A DNA stretch of 64,000 nt from Planctomycetia bacterium (lineage in GTDB: Bacteria > Planctomycetota > Planctomycetia > Pirellulales > UBA1268). A program made the translations under genes and the position numbers. Location of the stretch: positions 36,465 through 100,464 of the forward strand of contig BJHK01000013.1 of NCBI GenBank assembly GCA_014192425.1, in the 5' to 3' direction. Shown here piece by piece: positions 1 through 9,292 of this stretch. The notes beneath the pieces are model-generated. The model made no database searches, was not told where the DNA came from, and saw only the letters and a program-made list of their open reading frames with translations. Numbering within the stretch: position 1 is the stretch's first letter; every line of letters starts with the position of its first letter.

Positions 1-37
1 TCCCAAACAGCGGTGAAAAATGGTTCGAGGGTCGAGG

Positions 38-763
38 ATGGCACGCAAGGAACGACAGGAGCCTCCCGCCCCGACCATCGACGTGGCCGAGTGCCAGCGG
101 CGGATCGGCTACGAGTTTCGCGACCCGGCGGTCCTGCTCGCCGCTCTGACCCACGCCTCCGGTGCCCGGCACCGGCTCGCCTCCAACGAGCGGCTCGAGT
201 TTCTCGGCGACGCGATCCTCGGGTTTCTCGTCTGCGAGACGCTCTACCACCTGTTCCCCGAGTCGCTGGAGGGGGACCTGACGCGGATCAAGTCGGTGGT
301 CGTGAGCCGGGAGACGTGCAGCCGGATCAGCGAGCGTCTCGGGCTCGTCGATTTCCTGATCGTGGGCAAGGGGCTGTCGGCCGGCCGGCCGGTGCCCGAG
401 TCGGTCCTCTCCGACCTCTTCGAGTCGCTGGTGGCGGCCCTGTACCTCGACGGCGGCATGGAGGCGGTGCGGCCATTCATCGCCCGGCTCGTCGGACCGG
501 AGATCGAGCAGGTGGCGTCGGGGGCGCAGGGCTGCAATCACAAGTCACTCCTCCAGCAGTGGTCGCAGCGCGACTTCGGGATCACGCCGACCTACGAGGT
601 GCTGGCGGAGTCGGGGCCCGACCACAGCAAGAAGTTCCACGTCTCGGCCCAAATCGGCGGCCGGCGCTACTCCCCGGCCTGGGGCCGCAACAAGAAGGAG
701 GCGGAGCAGGGGGCCGCCGCCAACGCCCTTGGCGAACTGCGGGCCGAGGCGACGGGCACCTGA
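38..763 (+). CDS. rnc: Ribonuclease III
   Basis: Double-strand-specific endoribonuclease that processes rRNA precursors and structured mRNAs in the cytoplasm. The RNase III signature NERLEFLGDAIL lies at about residues 50-61, with a second acidic motif (SDLFESLVAAL) near residue 138, and a C-terminal dsRNA-binding domain fills roughly residues 165-240. Length (241 residues) is normal for the family. I chose the ATG at 38 because GAGGG sits about six bases upstream; an in-frame ATG at 20 would add six residues. The gene is complete in the window and is followed by greA in convergent orientation. Confidence 0.95.
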   Translation: MARKERQEPPAPTIDVAECQRRIGYEFRDPAVLLAALTHASGARHRLASNERLEFLGDAILGFLVCETLYHLFPESLEGDLTRIKSVVVSRETCSRISERLGLVDFLIVGKGLSAGRPVPESVLSDLFESLVAALYLDGGMEAVRPFIARLVGPEIEQVASGAQGCNHKSLLQQWSQRDFGITPTYEVLAESGPDHSKKFHVSAQIGGRRYSPAWGRNKKEAEQGAAANALGELRAEATGT

Positions 764-809
764 GCGGGCCCGCTCAGTGCCAGTGCCATGCCTGGCCGTG
801 GCCCGCTCG

Positions 810-1289
810 TCAGTCGTCGAAGCGGACCTCGAGGATCTCGAACTTCTGCGTGCCGATGGGCACCTCGATGGCGACCCGCTCCCCCACCTTGCGACCGAGC
901 AGCCCCTGGGCGAGCGGGCTGGTGACGTTGATTCGGCCGCGATCGTAGTCCTCCTCGCCAGCGCCGACGAGCACGAACACCTCCTCGTCGCCGAACGTCA
1001 GGTCCTTGACGACGACCGTGGCGCCGAACACCACCTCGTCACCCGCCTCCTTGGCCCGTTCCACGATCACCGCCCGGGCGAGCTTGTCGCGCAGGAGATT
1101 GATTTTCGCCTGGAGGAGACCCTGGCTCTCCCGGGCACCGTGGTATTCGGCGTTTTCGCTCAGGTCCCCCTCGCTGCGGGCGGCGGCGACGCGGGCCGAG
1201 AGCTTCGGCATCTCGACGTTCTCCAACTCGTCGGCCTCGGCCTTGAGCTTGTCGTAGCCGGCGCGGGTCATGGGAATGCGATCGGACAT
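810..1289 (-). CDS. greA: Transcription elongation factor GreA
   Basis: Rescues backtracked RNA polymerase by stimulating transcript cleavage in the secondary channel. The 159-residue product has the standard two-part build: an N-terminal coiled coil (about residues 10-75) with the acidic tip motif ARSEGDLSENAEYH, and a C-terminal FKBP-like domain ending in the usual PIGTQKFEILEV region. The start MSDRIPMTRAGYDKL matches the usual GreA start. A longer open frame upstream has no family similarity and was excluded. It is transcribed in the same direction as the zinc-ribbon gene upstream. Confidence 0.96.
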   Translation of the reverse strand: MSDRIPMTRAGYDKLKAEADELENVEMPKLSARVAAARSEGDLSENAEYHGARESQGLLQAKINLLRDKLARAVIVERAKEAGDEVVFGATVVVKDLTFGDEEVFVLVGAGEEDYDRGRINVTSPLAQGLLGRKVGERVAIEVPIGTQKFEILEVRFDD

Positions 1290-1350
1290 GGCGTGGGTCT
1301 CCAGCCAACGGGAAAGCGGGCCGCTCGGCCGGGCCCGCGGGTGGCGCCGC

Positions 1351-2073
1351 TCAGGCCGGCGCGGATGACTCGGGTGAATAGAGCAGCCGGCCGCAGCTGC
1401 GGCAGACGATGATCCGGCCCATGAGCAGGTCGGAGAGCATGTTGCCGGTGAGCGACTGGAAGCAACCGCCGCAGCTCTGCCCCTCCACGGCGGCGAGGCC
1501 GTCGGCGCCCTTCTGCTTGACGATCCTCTCGTAACGGTCGCGGACGTCGGCTGGCAGGTCACGCTCCACCGTCTCCAGTTCGCCACGGACGCGGGCCACC
1601 TCGTCGGCGAGCCGGCCGGCCTCGGCCTCGACGGCCGCCGTGGCGGAGGCGAGCATTTTTCGCGACTCCTCGACCTCCTTCTCAGCCGCCGGCACGGTCG
1701 GCTTGAGGGCGTCGATCCGTTCCAGGGCCTCGAGGATCTCGTCCTCGAGCACCTTCGTCGCCATGGCGTCGGCGGCGAGCTGCTCCTTGAGCGCCTGGTA
1801 TTCGCGGTTGGTCTTGCAGGCGTTGAGTTTGCCCTCGAGGTCGCGGTGCTTGGCTTCGGCCGACTTGAGCTGCAATTGCTTCTGGTCGGCGGCCATCCGC
1901 GCCTTCTTGACGTCGTCCTGGGCCGCGGCCTTGCGGGCCTCGGCGGCCTCCAGCTGCCGCGTGCCGGCGGCGACCTTGCGTGGACCGGCAGTCTGCCTGT
2001 CGCGCAGGTCGGCGAGTTGCCGGTGGATGCGGTGCAGGGTGCGAAGGGTGGCGGCGGAGACGGCGACGGCCAT
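1351..2073 (-). CDS. Coiled-coil C4 zinc-ribbon protein (DUF164-type)
   Basis: A long N-terminal helical coiled coil (about residues 5-175, with many A/E/K/R heptads) is followed by a zinc ribbon with two Cys pairs, CGGC and CRSC, near residues 200-225. This is the architecture of the widespread DUF164/C4-zinc-ribbon family, which is thought to bind nucleic acid but has no settled biochemical role. The start MAVAVSAATLRTLHRIH at 2073 gives 240 residues; an upstream extension of 21 residues is open but looks non-coding. It sits between rpoD and greA, all on the minus strand. Confidence 0.85.
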   Translation of the reverse strand: MAVAVSAATLRTLHRIHRQLADLRDRQTAGPRKVAAGTRQLEAAEARKAAAQDDVKKARMAADQKQLQLKSAEAKHRDLEGKLNACKTNREYQALKEQLAADAMATKVLEDEILEALERIDALKPTVPAAEKEVEESRKMLASATAAVEAEAGRLADEVARVRGELETVERDLPADVRDRYERIVKQKGADGLAAVEGQSCGGCFQSLTGNMLSDLLMGRIIVCRSCGRLLYSPESSAPA

Positions 2074-2261
2074 GCGGCGGACCTGCTGCGGGACGGGAGA
2101 CACGTACCGAAACAGTCTAGCAGACTCTGGAAGCAATTTTGCCGGGCCGTTCTCGGCGCGGAACGGGCGCAGGTCTTTGCGCAGAAGCGATGCCGCGCCG
2201 TCCCCCGGCCGGGCGGGCCGGCCGGGGAACGCGGGCGGGTTGCCGACGGTCGCGGGGCGGC

Positions 2262-4007
2262 TCAGTTGACCGAGCCGGCGGCGCCCTCGAGGAAGTTTTC
2301 CAGTTGCCGAGACCGGACCGGGTGCTGGAGCTTCTTCACCGCCTTGGCCTCGATCTGCCGGACACGCTCGCGGGTCACGCGGAAGATCCGCCCCACCTCC
2401 TCGAGCGTGTAGGTGTAGCCGTCGGTGAGGCCGTACCGCAGCCGGATGATCTCCCGCTCCCGGTACGTGAGCGTCTTGAGGAGTGTCTCGATCCGGTCGC
2501 GAAGCAGGCCGTGGGTCGTGGAGTGCGTCGGGCTGGCCACGCTGGCATCCTCGACGAACTCGCTGAAGCTGGCGTCCTCGCTCTCCCCGACCGGCCGGTC
2601 GAGGCTCATCGGCTGCCGCCCCATGTCGAGCACCCGCCTGGCCTCTTCCACCGGAACCCCGGCCGCATGGGCGATCTCCTCCGGCGCCGGCTCACGGCCG
2701 AGCTCGTGGAGGAGCTTCTTGGCGGTCGTCCGCAGCTTGGAGAGGACGTCGATCATGTGCACCGGGATGCGGATCGTCCGCGCCTGGTCGGCGATCGCCC
2801 GCGTGATCGCCTGGCGGATCCACCACGTGGCGTAGGTCGAGAACTTGAACCCGCGCCGGTACTCGTACTTGTCCACCGCCCGCATCAGCCCCGTGTTCCC
2901 CTCCTGGATGAGGTCGAGGAAGGAAAGGCCGCGGTTGCGGTACTTCTTGGCGATCGAGACCACGAGCCGGAGGTTCGACGCCGACAGGTTCCGCTTCGCC
3001 GCCTCGTACTCGGTCCGCAGCTTCTCCAGCATCTGCACCCGGGTGCGGAGCGACCGCGGGCTCTCCAGCGTGGTGAGCATCAGGTCGCGCAGCTCCTTCC
3101 GCATGTCGTCGCGGTCGGCGGGGGCGATCGTGCCCGCCTTCATGAGTCGGAGGTCCTCCTGGAGCCTGTCCATGCGGGCCGACATCCCGCGCAGGATCTT
3201 CACCAGCGGCTGGACGCGACGGGTCCGCAGGCTGAGCTCCTCGACGAGCACGAGCGACTTGGCACGCGCACGTCGAAAGCGGAGCCGGGCGTCCCGGGCG
3301 TCGGCGGCCGAGGTCCGCTTGCTGACGAGGAGGCGGAAGTCGGCCCGGCTCGCCTCCATGAGGTGGTCGAGCGTCGCCAGGTTGTGCGGCATCCGCGACT
3401 GGATCTGCTCCTTCGTGAGCCGCTCGGTGAGCGACACCTTGATGGTGCGGTCGAAGGGGAGCTGCCCCTCGTGGACGCGGCGCAGCGTGTCGACCGTCGT
3501 CCGCAGCGAGTAGGCGCTGCCGAGGACCGCACGGCGGAACCGCTTCCGCGTGACCTCGATCCGCTTGGCGAGCGAGATCTCCTCGCGCCGGGTGAGGAGC
3601 GGAATCTCCGCCATCTGGGCGAGGTACATGCGGATCGGGTCGTTGCCGGCGTTGGACGGAGGCGTGGTGATCGCCTCGTCGCGCCGGGGCTTGGCCGGAA
3701 CGGGGGCGGGAGCCGCGGCAGCGGCCGGCGCTGCCGGCTCAGCCTCGGGCTCCGGGGGCGTGTCGACGAGTTCGATCCCCTGCTCCTCGAGGGCCACGAG
3801 GAGGGCGTCGATCTTCTCCGGATCAACCGCTTCGTCCGGGAGGTAGGCGTTGACCTGGTCGAACGTCAGATAGCCCTGAGACCGGCCAGCGGCGATGAGC
3901 TGCGACAGGTCGCCCTCGGCGTGCGGCCCGGCTGCCGGAACATGGTCGGGCAGTCGGTTGACCGCCGTGTGATGCTGCTGGTTTTGACCGCGGGAAACGC
4001 TCGTCAT
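2262..4007 (-). CDS. rpoD: Primary RNA polymerase sigma factor (RpoD/SigA)
   Basis: Housekeeping sigma-70 factor that directs RNA polymerase to most promoters. The 581-residue product has an N-terminal region 1.1-like part, an Ala/Pro-rich linker near residues 85-110, region 1.2 ([18 protein letters not shown]) near 122, region 2 with the promoter-melting motif [17 protein letters not shown] near residue 385, and region 4 with the helix-turn-helix [20 protein letters not shown] near 535. A long non-conserved insertion lies between regions 1.2 and 2, as in RpoD. The ATG at 4007 is preceded by AAGGAGAA, a good ribosome-binding site. dnaG lies immediately upstream, the common dnaG-rpoD pairing. 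Confidence 0.97.
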   Translation of the reverse strand: MTSVSRGQNQQHHTAVNRLPDHVPAAGPHAEGDLSQLIAAGRSQGYLTFDQVNAYLPDEAVDPEKIDALLVALEEQGIELVDTPPEPEAEPAAPAAAAAPAPVPAKPRRDEAITTPPSNAGNDPIRMYLAQMAEIPLLTRREEISLAKRIEVTRKRFRRAVLGSAYSLRTTVDTLRRVHEGQLPFDRTIKVSLTERLTKEQIQSRMPHNLATLDHLMEASRADFRLLVSKRTSAADARDARLRFRRARAKSLVLVEELSLRTRRVQPLVKILRGMSARMDRLQEDLRLMKAGTIAPADRDDMRKELRDLMLTTLESPRSLRTRVQMLEKLRTEYEAAKRNLSASNLRLVVSIAKKYRNRGLSFLDLIQEGNTGLMRAVDKYEYRRGFKFSTYATWWIRQAITRAIADQARTIRIPVHMIDVLSKLRTTAKKLLHELGREPAPEEIAHAAGVPVEEARRVLDMGRQPMSLDRPVGESEDASFSEFVEDASVASPTHSTTHGLLRDRIETLLKTLTYREREIIRLRYGLTDGYTYTLEEVGRIFRVTRERVRQIEAKAVKKLQHPVRSRQLENFLEGAAGSVN

Positions 4008-4110
4008 ACTCGGTTCTCCTTCACCATCGTACCGTCAACTCGCACCGCCCCCCGACCCGTCCGGAGGCAAAGCCCAGGACCGGCCGATCGCAGCGACGAG
4101 ACGGGCACCC

Positions 4111-5961
4111 TTACCCATCCTTGGGCTCGGACATGCCCTGGACGGCCCGCCGCTCCGCGACGAGCCGTTCCAGAAGTTCAGCCTCCGACCGGGAATCCAG
4201 CCGGGATGTTTTCAGCGCCCGGGCGCTCACGTGCGCCTGCCGCTCCGCGGAGCGGCGACGCAGGGCGTCCTCGAGGTGCCGGAGCCGCTCGCCGGGGGCG
4301 AGCGGGCCGCGTGAAGCGGCCGACTCGTCGGCCGCGACCAGCAAGCTCTGCAGCGCCGGGTCGCCGATCTCGAGCAGGAGAGCGGGCAGGGCGACGGGCC
4401 GCCCCTCCTGGTGGAGCCGCTCGGCGGCGGCCAGCACCGTCCGCGCCTCCGCGGTCTCGAGTTCCGAACCGCCGGACTGGCGCACGATGAGGCCGATGCT
4501 GTCGGGCACACCGACGAGGACCTCGATCACCTCCCGGTCCCAGGCGGGGAGTCTGGGCAGGGCGGTCGTGCGCAGCGCGGCGCCGGCTGCGTCCGCAGCG
4601 GCGGGAGCCGGCCCAGTGGAGCCACGGAGGTCCAGGACCCGGCTGCGCAGGACGTCACGCGAGATCCCGAACCGACGCGAGAGTCGGCCGAGCACCTGGT
4701 CCTCGCGGAGACGACGCTGCGACGGCGAGAGCGGGGACCGGGGCGAGACGCGGGCCAACGCGCCGAGCACGCTCTCAAGCGCCGTCAGGGCGGCGTCGTC
4801 GCCGGCGTCCGGGGCCAGAGACGCGATCGCCTCCTCCATGCGGTAGTCGAGCGGGTCGATCGCTGCGGCGACGAGCGCCTCGAAGGCCTCGCGACCCCGC
4901 TCGAGGACGAACTCGCAGGGATCGACGCCAGCGGGCATCCGCGCGATCCGCACGTCGATCGGCTCGGCGAGGAGGACGTCGAGGATTTCGTTGGCCCGCC
5001 TGCGACCGGCGTCGTCGCCGTCGAGGAGGAGCACGATCCGGTCCGCATAGCGGCGGATGAGTTTGGCGTGCCGCTCGCCGAGGGCCGTGCCGAGGACGGC
5101 GACCACATCGCCGATCCCGGCCTGCCGGGCGGCGAGGCAGTCGGTGTAGCCCTCGACCACGATCGCCCGGCGCGAGGCCGCCATCGCCTCGCGGGCCGTG
5201 TCGAGGCCGTAGAGCATCGAACTCTTGGAGAACAGCGGCGTCTCGGGGGAGTTGATGTACTTCGCCGGATCGTCCGAGCCGGGGAGGACGCGGCCGCCGA
5301 AGGCGATGCAACGGCCCTGCGGATCGCGGATCGGGAACATCGCCCGGCCGCGGAAGCGGTCGTAGTGGCCGCCGCGTTCCTGGCGCTCGACGACGAGGCC
5401 GGCCCGGGCAAGATCCTGCGGCTGGAAGCCGGCGGCCGACGCCTGCCGGAGAAGCCAGTCCCACGCTTGCGGCGCGAACCCGAGTTGGAAGTGGCCGATC
5501 GTGCGCTGGTCGAGGCCGCGGCCGGCGAGGTAGTCGCGGGCCGGGCCCGCCTCGGGAGCCGAGAGCAGGCAGGCATGAAACCGCTCGGCAGCCCACGTGC
5601 AGATGCGGACGAGGGCGGCCTTGTCGTCGGTGGGGAGGCCGGCCCGGCCGCGGGGCATCTCGATTCCGGCCCGGTCGGCCAGTTGCTCGATGGCCTCGCG
5701 AAACTCGAGTTTCTCCATGCGCATGACGAAGTTGAAGACGTCACCGCCGATGTCGCAGACCCAGCAGCGGAACGTCTGCCGCTCAGGGTTGACCTGCAGG
5801 CTGGGGCGGGAGTCGTCGTGCCACGGGCAAAGGCCGACAAGCCCGCGGCCCGATCGCTTCAGCGAGATGTAGCCCCCCACGAGGTCGACGATGTCGATCG
5901 CGTCACGGACCCGCTCCTTGAGGTCGTCTCGGGACGGCGGCGGGGCATGCTGCTGGGCCAC
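4111..5961 (-). CDS. dnaG: DNA primase
   Basis: Synthesises RNA primers at the replication fork. The N-terminal CHC2 zinc-binding domain shows CPWHDD near residue 45 and CWVC near residue 65. The TOPRIM core has VVEGYTDCLA near residue 265 and the metal-binding LLLDGDDAGRR near 310. A C-terminal helicase-interaction region follows. No ATG precedes the conserved start of the domain, so initiation is probably at a GTG; the one at 5961 (reading VAQQHAPPP) puts about a dozen residues before the conserved DLKERVRDAIDIVDLV block. In-frame GTGs at 5976 and 6012 are alternatives. About 100 bp separates the gene from rpoD. Confidence 0.95.
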   Translation of the reverse strand: MAQQHAPPPSRDDLKERVRDAIDIVDLVGGYISLKRSGRGLVGLCPWHDDSRPSLQVNPERQTFRCWVCDIGGDVFNFVMRMEKLEFREAIEQLADRAGIEMPRGRAGLPTDDKAALVRICTWAAERFHACLLSAPEAGPARDYLAGRGLDQRTIGHFQLGFAPQAWDWLLRQASAAGFQPQDLARAGLVVERQERGGHYDRFRGRAMFPIRDPQGRCIAFGGRVLPGSDDPAKYINSPETPLFSKSSMLYGLDTAREAMAASRRAIVVEGYTDCLAARQAGIGDVVAVLGTALGERHAKLIRRYADRIVLLLDGDDAGRRRANEILDVLLAEPIDVRIARMPAGVDPCEFVLERGREAFEALVAAAIDPLDYRMEEAIASLAPDAGDDAALTALESVLGALARVSPRSPLSPSQRRLREDQVLGRLSRRFGISRDVLRSRVLDLRGSTGPAPAAADAAGAALRTTALPRLPAWDREVIEVLVGVPDSIGLIVRQSGGSELETAEARTVLAAAERLHQEGRPVALPALLLEIGDPALQSLLVAADESAASRGPLAPGERLRHLEDALRRRSAERQAHVSARALKTSRLDSRSEAELLERLVAERRAVQGMSEPKDG

Positions 5962-6203
5962 GGTGAAACCTGTCACGTGGATACGGGGGCGATCAGCACC
6001 GAAACGAATCACCGTTCGAATCTAGAACCTCCCCGAGAACGGGTCAACGCCAAGAAACTGCGGCGCATTTCGCCTAGATTGCCAGGCCGCTGCGGCGGCG
6101 GGAACACGATCAAAGCCGCGTCCTCACGCGTCGCCGCGTTGTCGCGCTCGGTGTGCTCGGTGTGCCAGGAAACGGCGTCGTGGCGGTCGGCGCCGCCGCC
6201 GCA

Positions 6204-6659
6204 TCAGGACATGAGCCGATCGACGCTGTCGAGGAGCCGGTCCATCGGAAACGGCTTGCGGATGTAGTCGTCCACGCCGAGCATCTCCGCGTAGGCCTTG
6301 TGGCGGGCCCCTTCGTTGGCCGTGATCATGATCACGCGAACCGGATCGGGCTTTGTCCGCCGCAGCCACTCGAGGACGATGAAGCCGCTCCGCTTCGGCA
6401 TCATCATGTCGAGAATCACCAGGTCGGGGGCGTCGCGCTCCGCCAGCACCGCCCCCTGGTTCCCGTCCCGGGCCACGAGGATCACGTAGCCGCGGGATTC
6501 GAGCACGGTCCGCATCGACTCGACGATCTCGGGGTCGTCGTCCACGAGGAGGATTCGCTTTCCCGTCCCGGCGGCGGAATCCGCGGGGATCGAGGACTCC
6601 CCGGGCAACGCCGGATCGCGCGGCGCGGAGGTTTTTCTGGGCTTCTTGAGGGCTGTCAT
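6204..6659 (-). CDS. Single-domain response regulator
   Basis: A stand-alone receiver domain of 151 residues. The acidic pocket is DDD at 40-42, the phospho-acceptor is Asp84 in LVILDMMMPK, the switch Thr lies in IMITAN, and the conserved Lys is in YIRKPF near 134. About 33 residues of Pro/Ala/Ser-rich tail precede the domain, and no output domain is present, so it probably signals by protein contact, as CheY- or Spo0F-like proteins do. No histidine kinase is adjacent, so its partner is unknown. It starts at a clear ATG; the PAP2 gene lies 87 bp upstream on the same strand. Confidence 0.88.
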   Translation of the reverse strand: MTALKKPRKTSAPRDPALPGESSIPADSAAGTGKRILLVDDDPEIVESMRTVLESRGYVILVARDGNQGAVLAERDAPDLVILDMMMPKRSGFIVLEWLRRTKPDPVRVIMITANEGARHKAYAEMLGVDDYIRKPFPMDRLLDSVDRLMS

Positions 6660-6746
6660 GAGGGTGCGAACACAGGGTGTATGAGCCGGTGGGAAGCCAC
6701 GGAAAGCCCACGATTGGAGGAGCGGAGTTTAGCCGCGCCAGGCTCA

Positions 6747-7469
6747 TCAATCCATCCCGGACCCCGCTCTGGGCCGGGGACCGCAGGACAGGCACACGGC
6801 CGCCATGACAAGTCCGAGCGCCGCGCCACAGCAGACATCGCTCGGATAGTGGGCCAGCGAGACGACCCGTTGCATGGCGGCAAGGGCGGCGATGGCGGCG
6901 AAGAACCACGTCGCCTGCGGATAGCGCCAGGAGAGGGCTGCGGCGAGTCCGGCCGCCGTCGCGGCATGCCCCGATGGAAAACTCGCCAAATCGGACGATC
7001 CAGGGTCGGTCAGCGCCAGCGCCCCGTCACCGAACGTGGCCAGAGCGCTTGGCAGGTCGGCAAGATCGGCCGCCCGAGGCCTGACCCGGGCGATCGTCGC
7101 CTTGATCAGATTCGCCGCCAGGCCGCCGGCATACGTGGCGGCCACCATCCGCGCGAAGTCGCTCCAGCCGGCGTTTCCCGAGCGGCCCCGGCGGAGCGTG
7201 GGATCGAGCGCGAGTACGGCGGCGAGGAGAACGGCCACCCCGGTGCCGTGGGCGAACGCCTCGCTGAAGTTGAGGAGCCGGACGATCTCCCTCTCGACTC
7301 CCCGGAAGTCCTTGAAGGAGGTGAGTCGCGGACGGTGGGAGCGCAGCCACGTGGCGACGGGCAGGTCGACCGCCAGGGAGGCGAGGCCAAGGCAGGTGAG
7401 GACCGCTGCCACGGCGAGCAGCCGCTGCCAGTGACGGGTGGTTTCGCGACGGAAAAGCAATCCGGCCAT
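6747..7469 (-). CDS. PAP2-family membrane phosphatase
   Basis: Integral membrane acid phosphatase of the PAP2 superfamily, whose members dephosphorylate lipid phosphates such as undecaprenyl-PP or phosphatidate. All three catalytic signatures are visible: KATIARVRP near residue 123, PSGH near 165 and SLAHYPSDV near 199. At least five hydrophobic segments are present, starting with LLAVAAVLTCLGLASLAV at about 17-34. The start MAGLLFRRETTRHW at 7469 was preferred over a long open frame running back into comM. The precise substrate cannot be told from sequence. Confidence 0.85.
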   Translation of the reverse strand: MAGLLFRRETTRHWQRLLAVAAVLTCLGLASLAVDLPVATWLRSHRPRLTSFKDFRGVEREIVRLLNFSEAFAHGTGVAVLLAAVLALDPTLRRGRSGNAGWSDFARMVAATYAGGLAANLIKATIARVRPRAADLADLPSALATFGDGALALTDPGSSDLASFPSGHAATAAGLAAALSWRYPQATWFFAAIAALAAMQRVVSLAHYPSDVCCGAALGLVMAAVCLSCGPRPRAGSGMD

Positions 7470-7540
7470 CGGGCCGAGTGTCGCAAAGCCGTGGCGGCCG
7501 GTCGAGAGGAAATCCCGCTTGGCGGGACGCGGGCCGGGCG

Positions 7541-9103
7541 TCAGTGCCAGAGACCGCGGTCGAGCAGCCGGTAGTTGATCGCCTCGCTGACGTGCTGGCA
7601 GGCAATCGTGTCGGCGGCGTCGAGGTCGGCGATCGTGCGGGCCACGCGCAGCACCTTGTCGTGAGCCCGGGCCGAGAGGCCGAGGTCGGCAACGGCGGCC
7701 CGCAGCAGTTCGGCCGCCGGCGGATCGAGTCGGCAGAATTCCCGGACCTCGCGACTGTTCATCCGGGCATTGGACCGGGTGCCCCGGCCTTCGAAACGGC
7801 GTGCCTGGCGCAGGCGGGCGGCGAGTACGGCCTCGCGCATCTGGGCGCTCGACGTGCCGGGGCGGCTGGCCGAAAGCTCGCGGAACGGCACCGCCGGCAC
7901 CTCGAGATGGATGTCGATCCGGTCGACCAGCGGCCCGGAGATCTTGCCCATATATCGCTCGACCTGCGGCAACGCGCACTGGCACTCGCGCCGCGGGTCG
8001 CCCCGGTAGCCGCAGGGGCAGGGATTGAGGGCCGCCACGAGCATGAAGTCGGCGGGAAACGATGTCGTCGATCTGGCGCGGCTGATCGTGATCCTTCCAT
8101 CCTCGAGCGGCTGCCGGAGCACCTCGAGCGTGCGCCGATTGAACTCGGGGAGTTCGTCGAGAAACAGCACGCCGTTGTGGGCCAGCGATATCTCCCCGGG
8201 CATCGGAATGGAGCGGCCGCCGATCAGGCCGGCCTCGCTGATCGTGTGGTGCGGCGCGCGGAACGGCCGCGTCGCCAGCAGCGGCTGCCCCGGCTGCAGG
8301 AGTCCGAGCGCACTGTAGATGCGCGTGGTCTCGATCGACTCGGCGGCGGAGAGCTGGGGCAGGATCGTCGGCACGCGCTTGGCGAGCATCGTCTTGCCCC
8401 CGCCAGGCGGGCCGACCATCAGACAGTTGTGCTGCCCGGCCGCGGCGACACACAACGCCCGCTTCGCAGCCTCCTGGCCGCGGACGTCGGCGAAGTCGAC
8501 GTCATAGGACGCGAACCGGTCGAACCACTCGTCGACCCGCGGGGGCGCCGGTGGGATCGTGATGTCGCCGGCGAAGAACTGCACCGCCTCCGTCAGCGAC
8601 GACACCGGAATGACGTCAATCCCCTCGACGACCGCCGCCTCGGTGGCGCTGGCCGTCGGCACGACGACGCCCTTGAGCGGGCGGCCCGATGCGGAGGGGC
8701 ACCGGGCCTGAACAGCCGCGGCCATCGCGATCGACAGAGCGCCGCGGGCCGGCCGCGTCGAGCCCTCCAGTGACAGTTCGCCGACCACCGCGTAGTCGAG
8801 GAGCCGGTCGGAGGAGAACTGACCGCTGCCGGCGAGGATGCCGAGCGTGATCGGCAGGTCGAAGGTGGCTGCCTGCTTCGGCAACTCCGCCGGGGCAAGG
8901 TTGACCACGATCCGGTCGTTGGGGCGATTGAAGCCGGAGTTGACTATCGCCCGGGCGACCCGGTGCGTGCTCTCGCGGATCGCCGCGTCGGGCATCCCGA
9001 CGAGCACCGTCGCCGGCAGGGCGCCTGCCGACACATCGACCTCCACGTCGACGGGAACCGCGTCGATGCCGAGCAGGGAAAACGTCTGCAGCCGGGCAAG
9101 CAT
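7541..9103 (-). CDS. comM: ComM/YifB-family AAA+ ATPase (Mg-chelatase-like)
   Basis: Homologue of ComM, a hexameric helicase that extends recombination branches during natural transformation. The N-terminal part (about residues 1-180) is the Lon-substrate-like ChlI domain. The AAA+ core has Walker A GPPGGGKTML near residue 232, Walker B VLFLDELPEF near 310, and the C-terminal Mg_chelatase_C region. The 520-residue length fits the family. The ATG at 9103 has AAAGGA upstream and MLARLQTFSLLGIDA is the usual family start. A strong candidate promoter lies about 85 bp upstream. No other competence gene is adjacent. Confidence 0.93.
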   Translation of the reverse strand: MLARLQTFSLLGIDAVPVDVEVDVSAGALPATVLVGMPDAAIRESTHRVARAIVNSGFNRPNDRIVVNLAPAELPKQAATFDLPITLGILAGSGQFSSDRLLDYAVVGELSLEGSTRPARGALSIAMAAAVQARCPSASGRPLKGVVVPTASATEAAVVEGIDVIPVSSLTEAVQFFAGDITIPPAPPRVDEWFDRFASYDVDFADVRGQEAAKRALCVAAAGQHNCLMVGPPGGGKTMLAKRVPTILPQLSAAESIETTRIYSALGLLQPGQPLLATRPFRAPHHTISEAGLIGGRSIPMPGEISLAHNGVLFLDELPEFNRRTLEVLRQPLEDGRITISRARSTTSFPADFMLVAALNPCPCGYRGDPRRECQCALPQVERYMGKISGPLVDRIDIHLEVPAVPFRELSASRPGTSSAQMREAVLAARLRQARRFEGRGTRSNARMNSREVREFCRLDPPAAELLRAAVADLGLSARAHDKVLRVARTIADLDAADTIACQHVSEAINYRLLDRGLWH

Positions 9104-9185
9104 GAAAGGGTCCTTTCGCCTGAAGAGTGTCGCGTCGCCTGAAGCGTGTCGCGGTGATGGCCGCCAGTGTGTGATACGTGCGTGC

Positions 9186-9215
9186 ACTATAAACACATGT
9201 ATAGTATTGTGTCAA
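9186..9215 (-). promoter_or_regulatory. Candidate sigma-70 promoter with overlapping palindrome for comM
   Basis: In a locally AT-rich stretch the minus strand reads TTGACA (9210-9215) and, 18 bp further on, TATAGT (9186-9191), a near-consensus housekeeping promoter aimed at comM. The bases at 9186-9205 form an inverted repeat (ACTATA, eight bases, TATAGT), so the -10 region sits inside a potential operator. The plus-strand gene at 9293 diverges from the same 189-bp gap. No experimental support is available; the call rests on motif match and spacing. Confidence 0.55.
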
Positions 9216-9292
9216 GAGGGTGTGCCGACGACCCGCAATTCGGTTAGGATCTGACAGTCGTCTCTCCCACCACCTCGAGCCTCGCAAACGCC

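Noticed and set aside
2139..4490. A 783-codon plus-strand open frame across rpoD
   Set aside because: It is antisense to rpoD, and its residue composition (Arg/Pro/Val/Asp-rich) is the typical shadow of a high-GC gene. No domain is recognisable.
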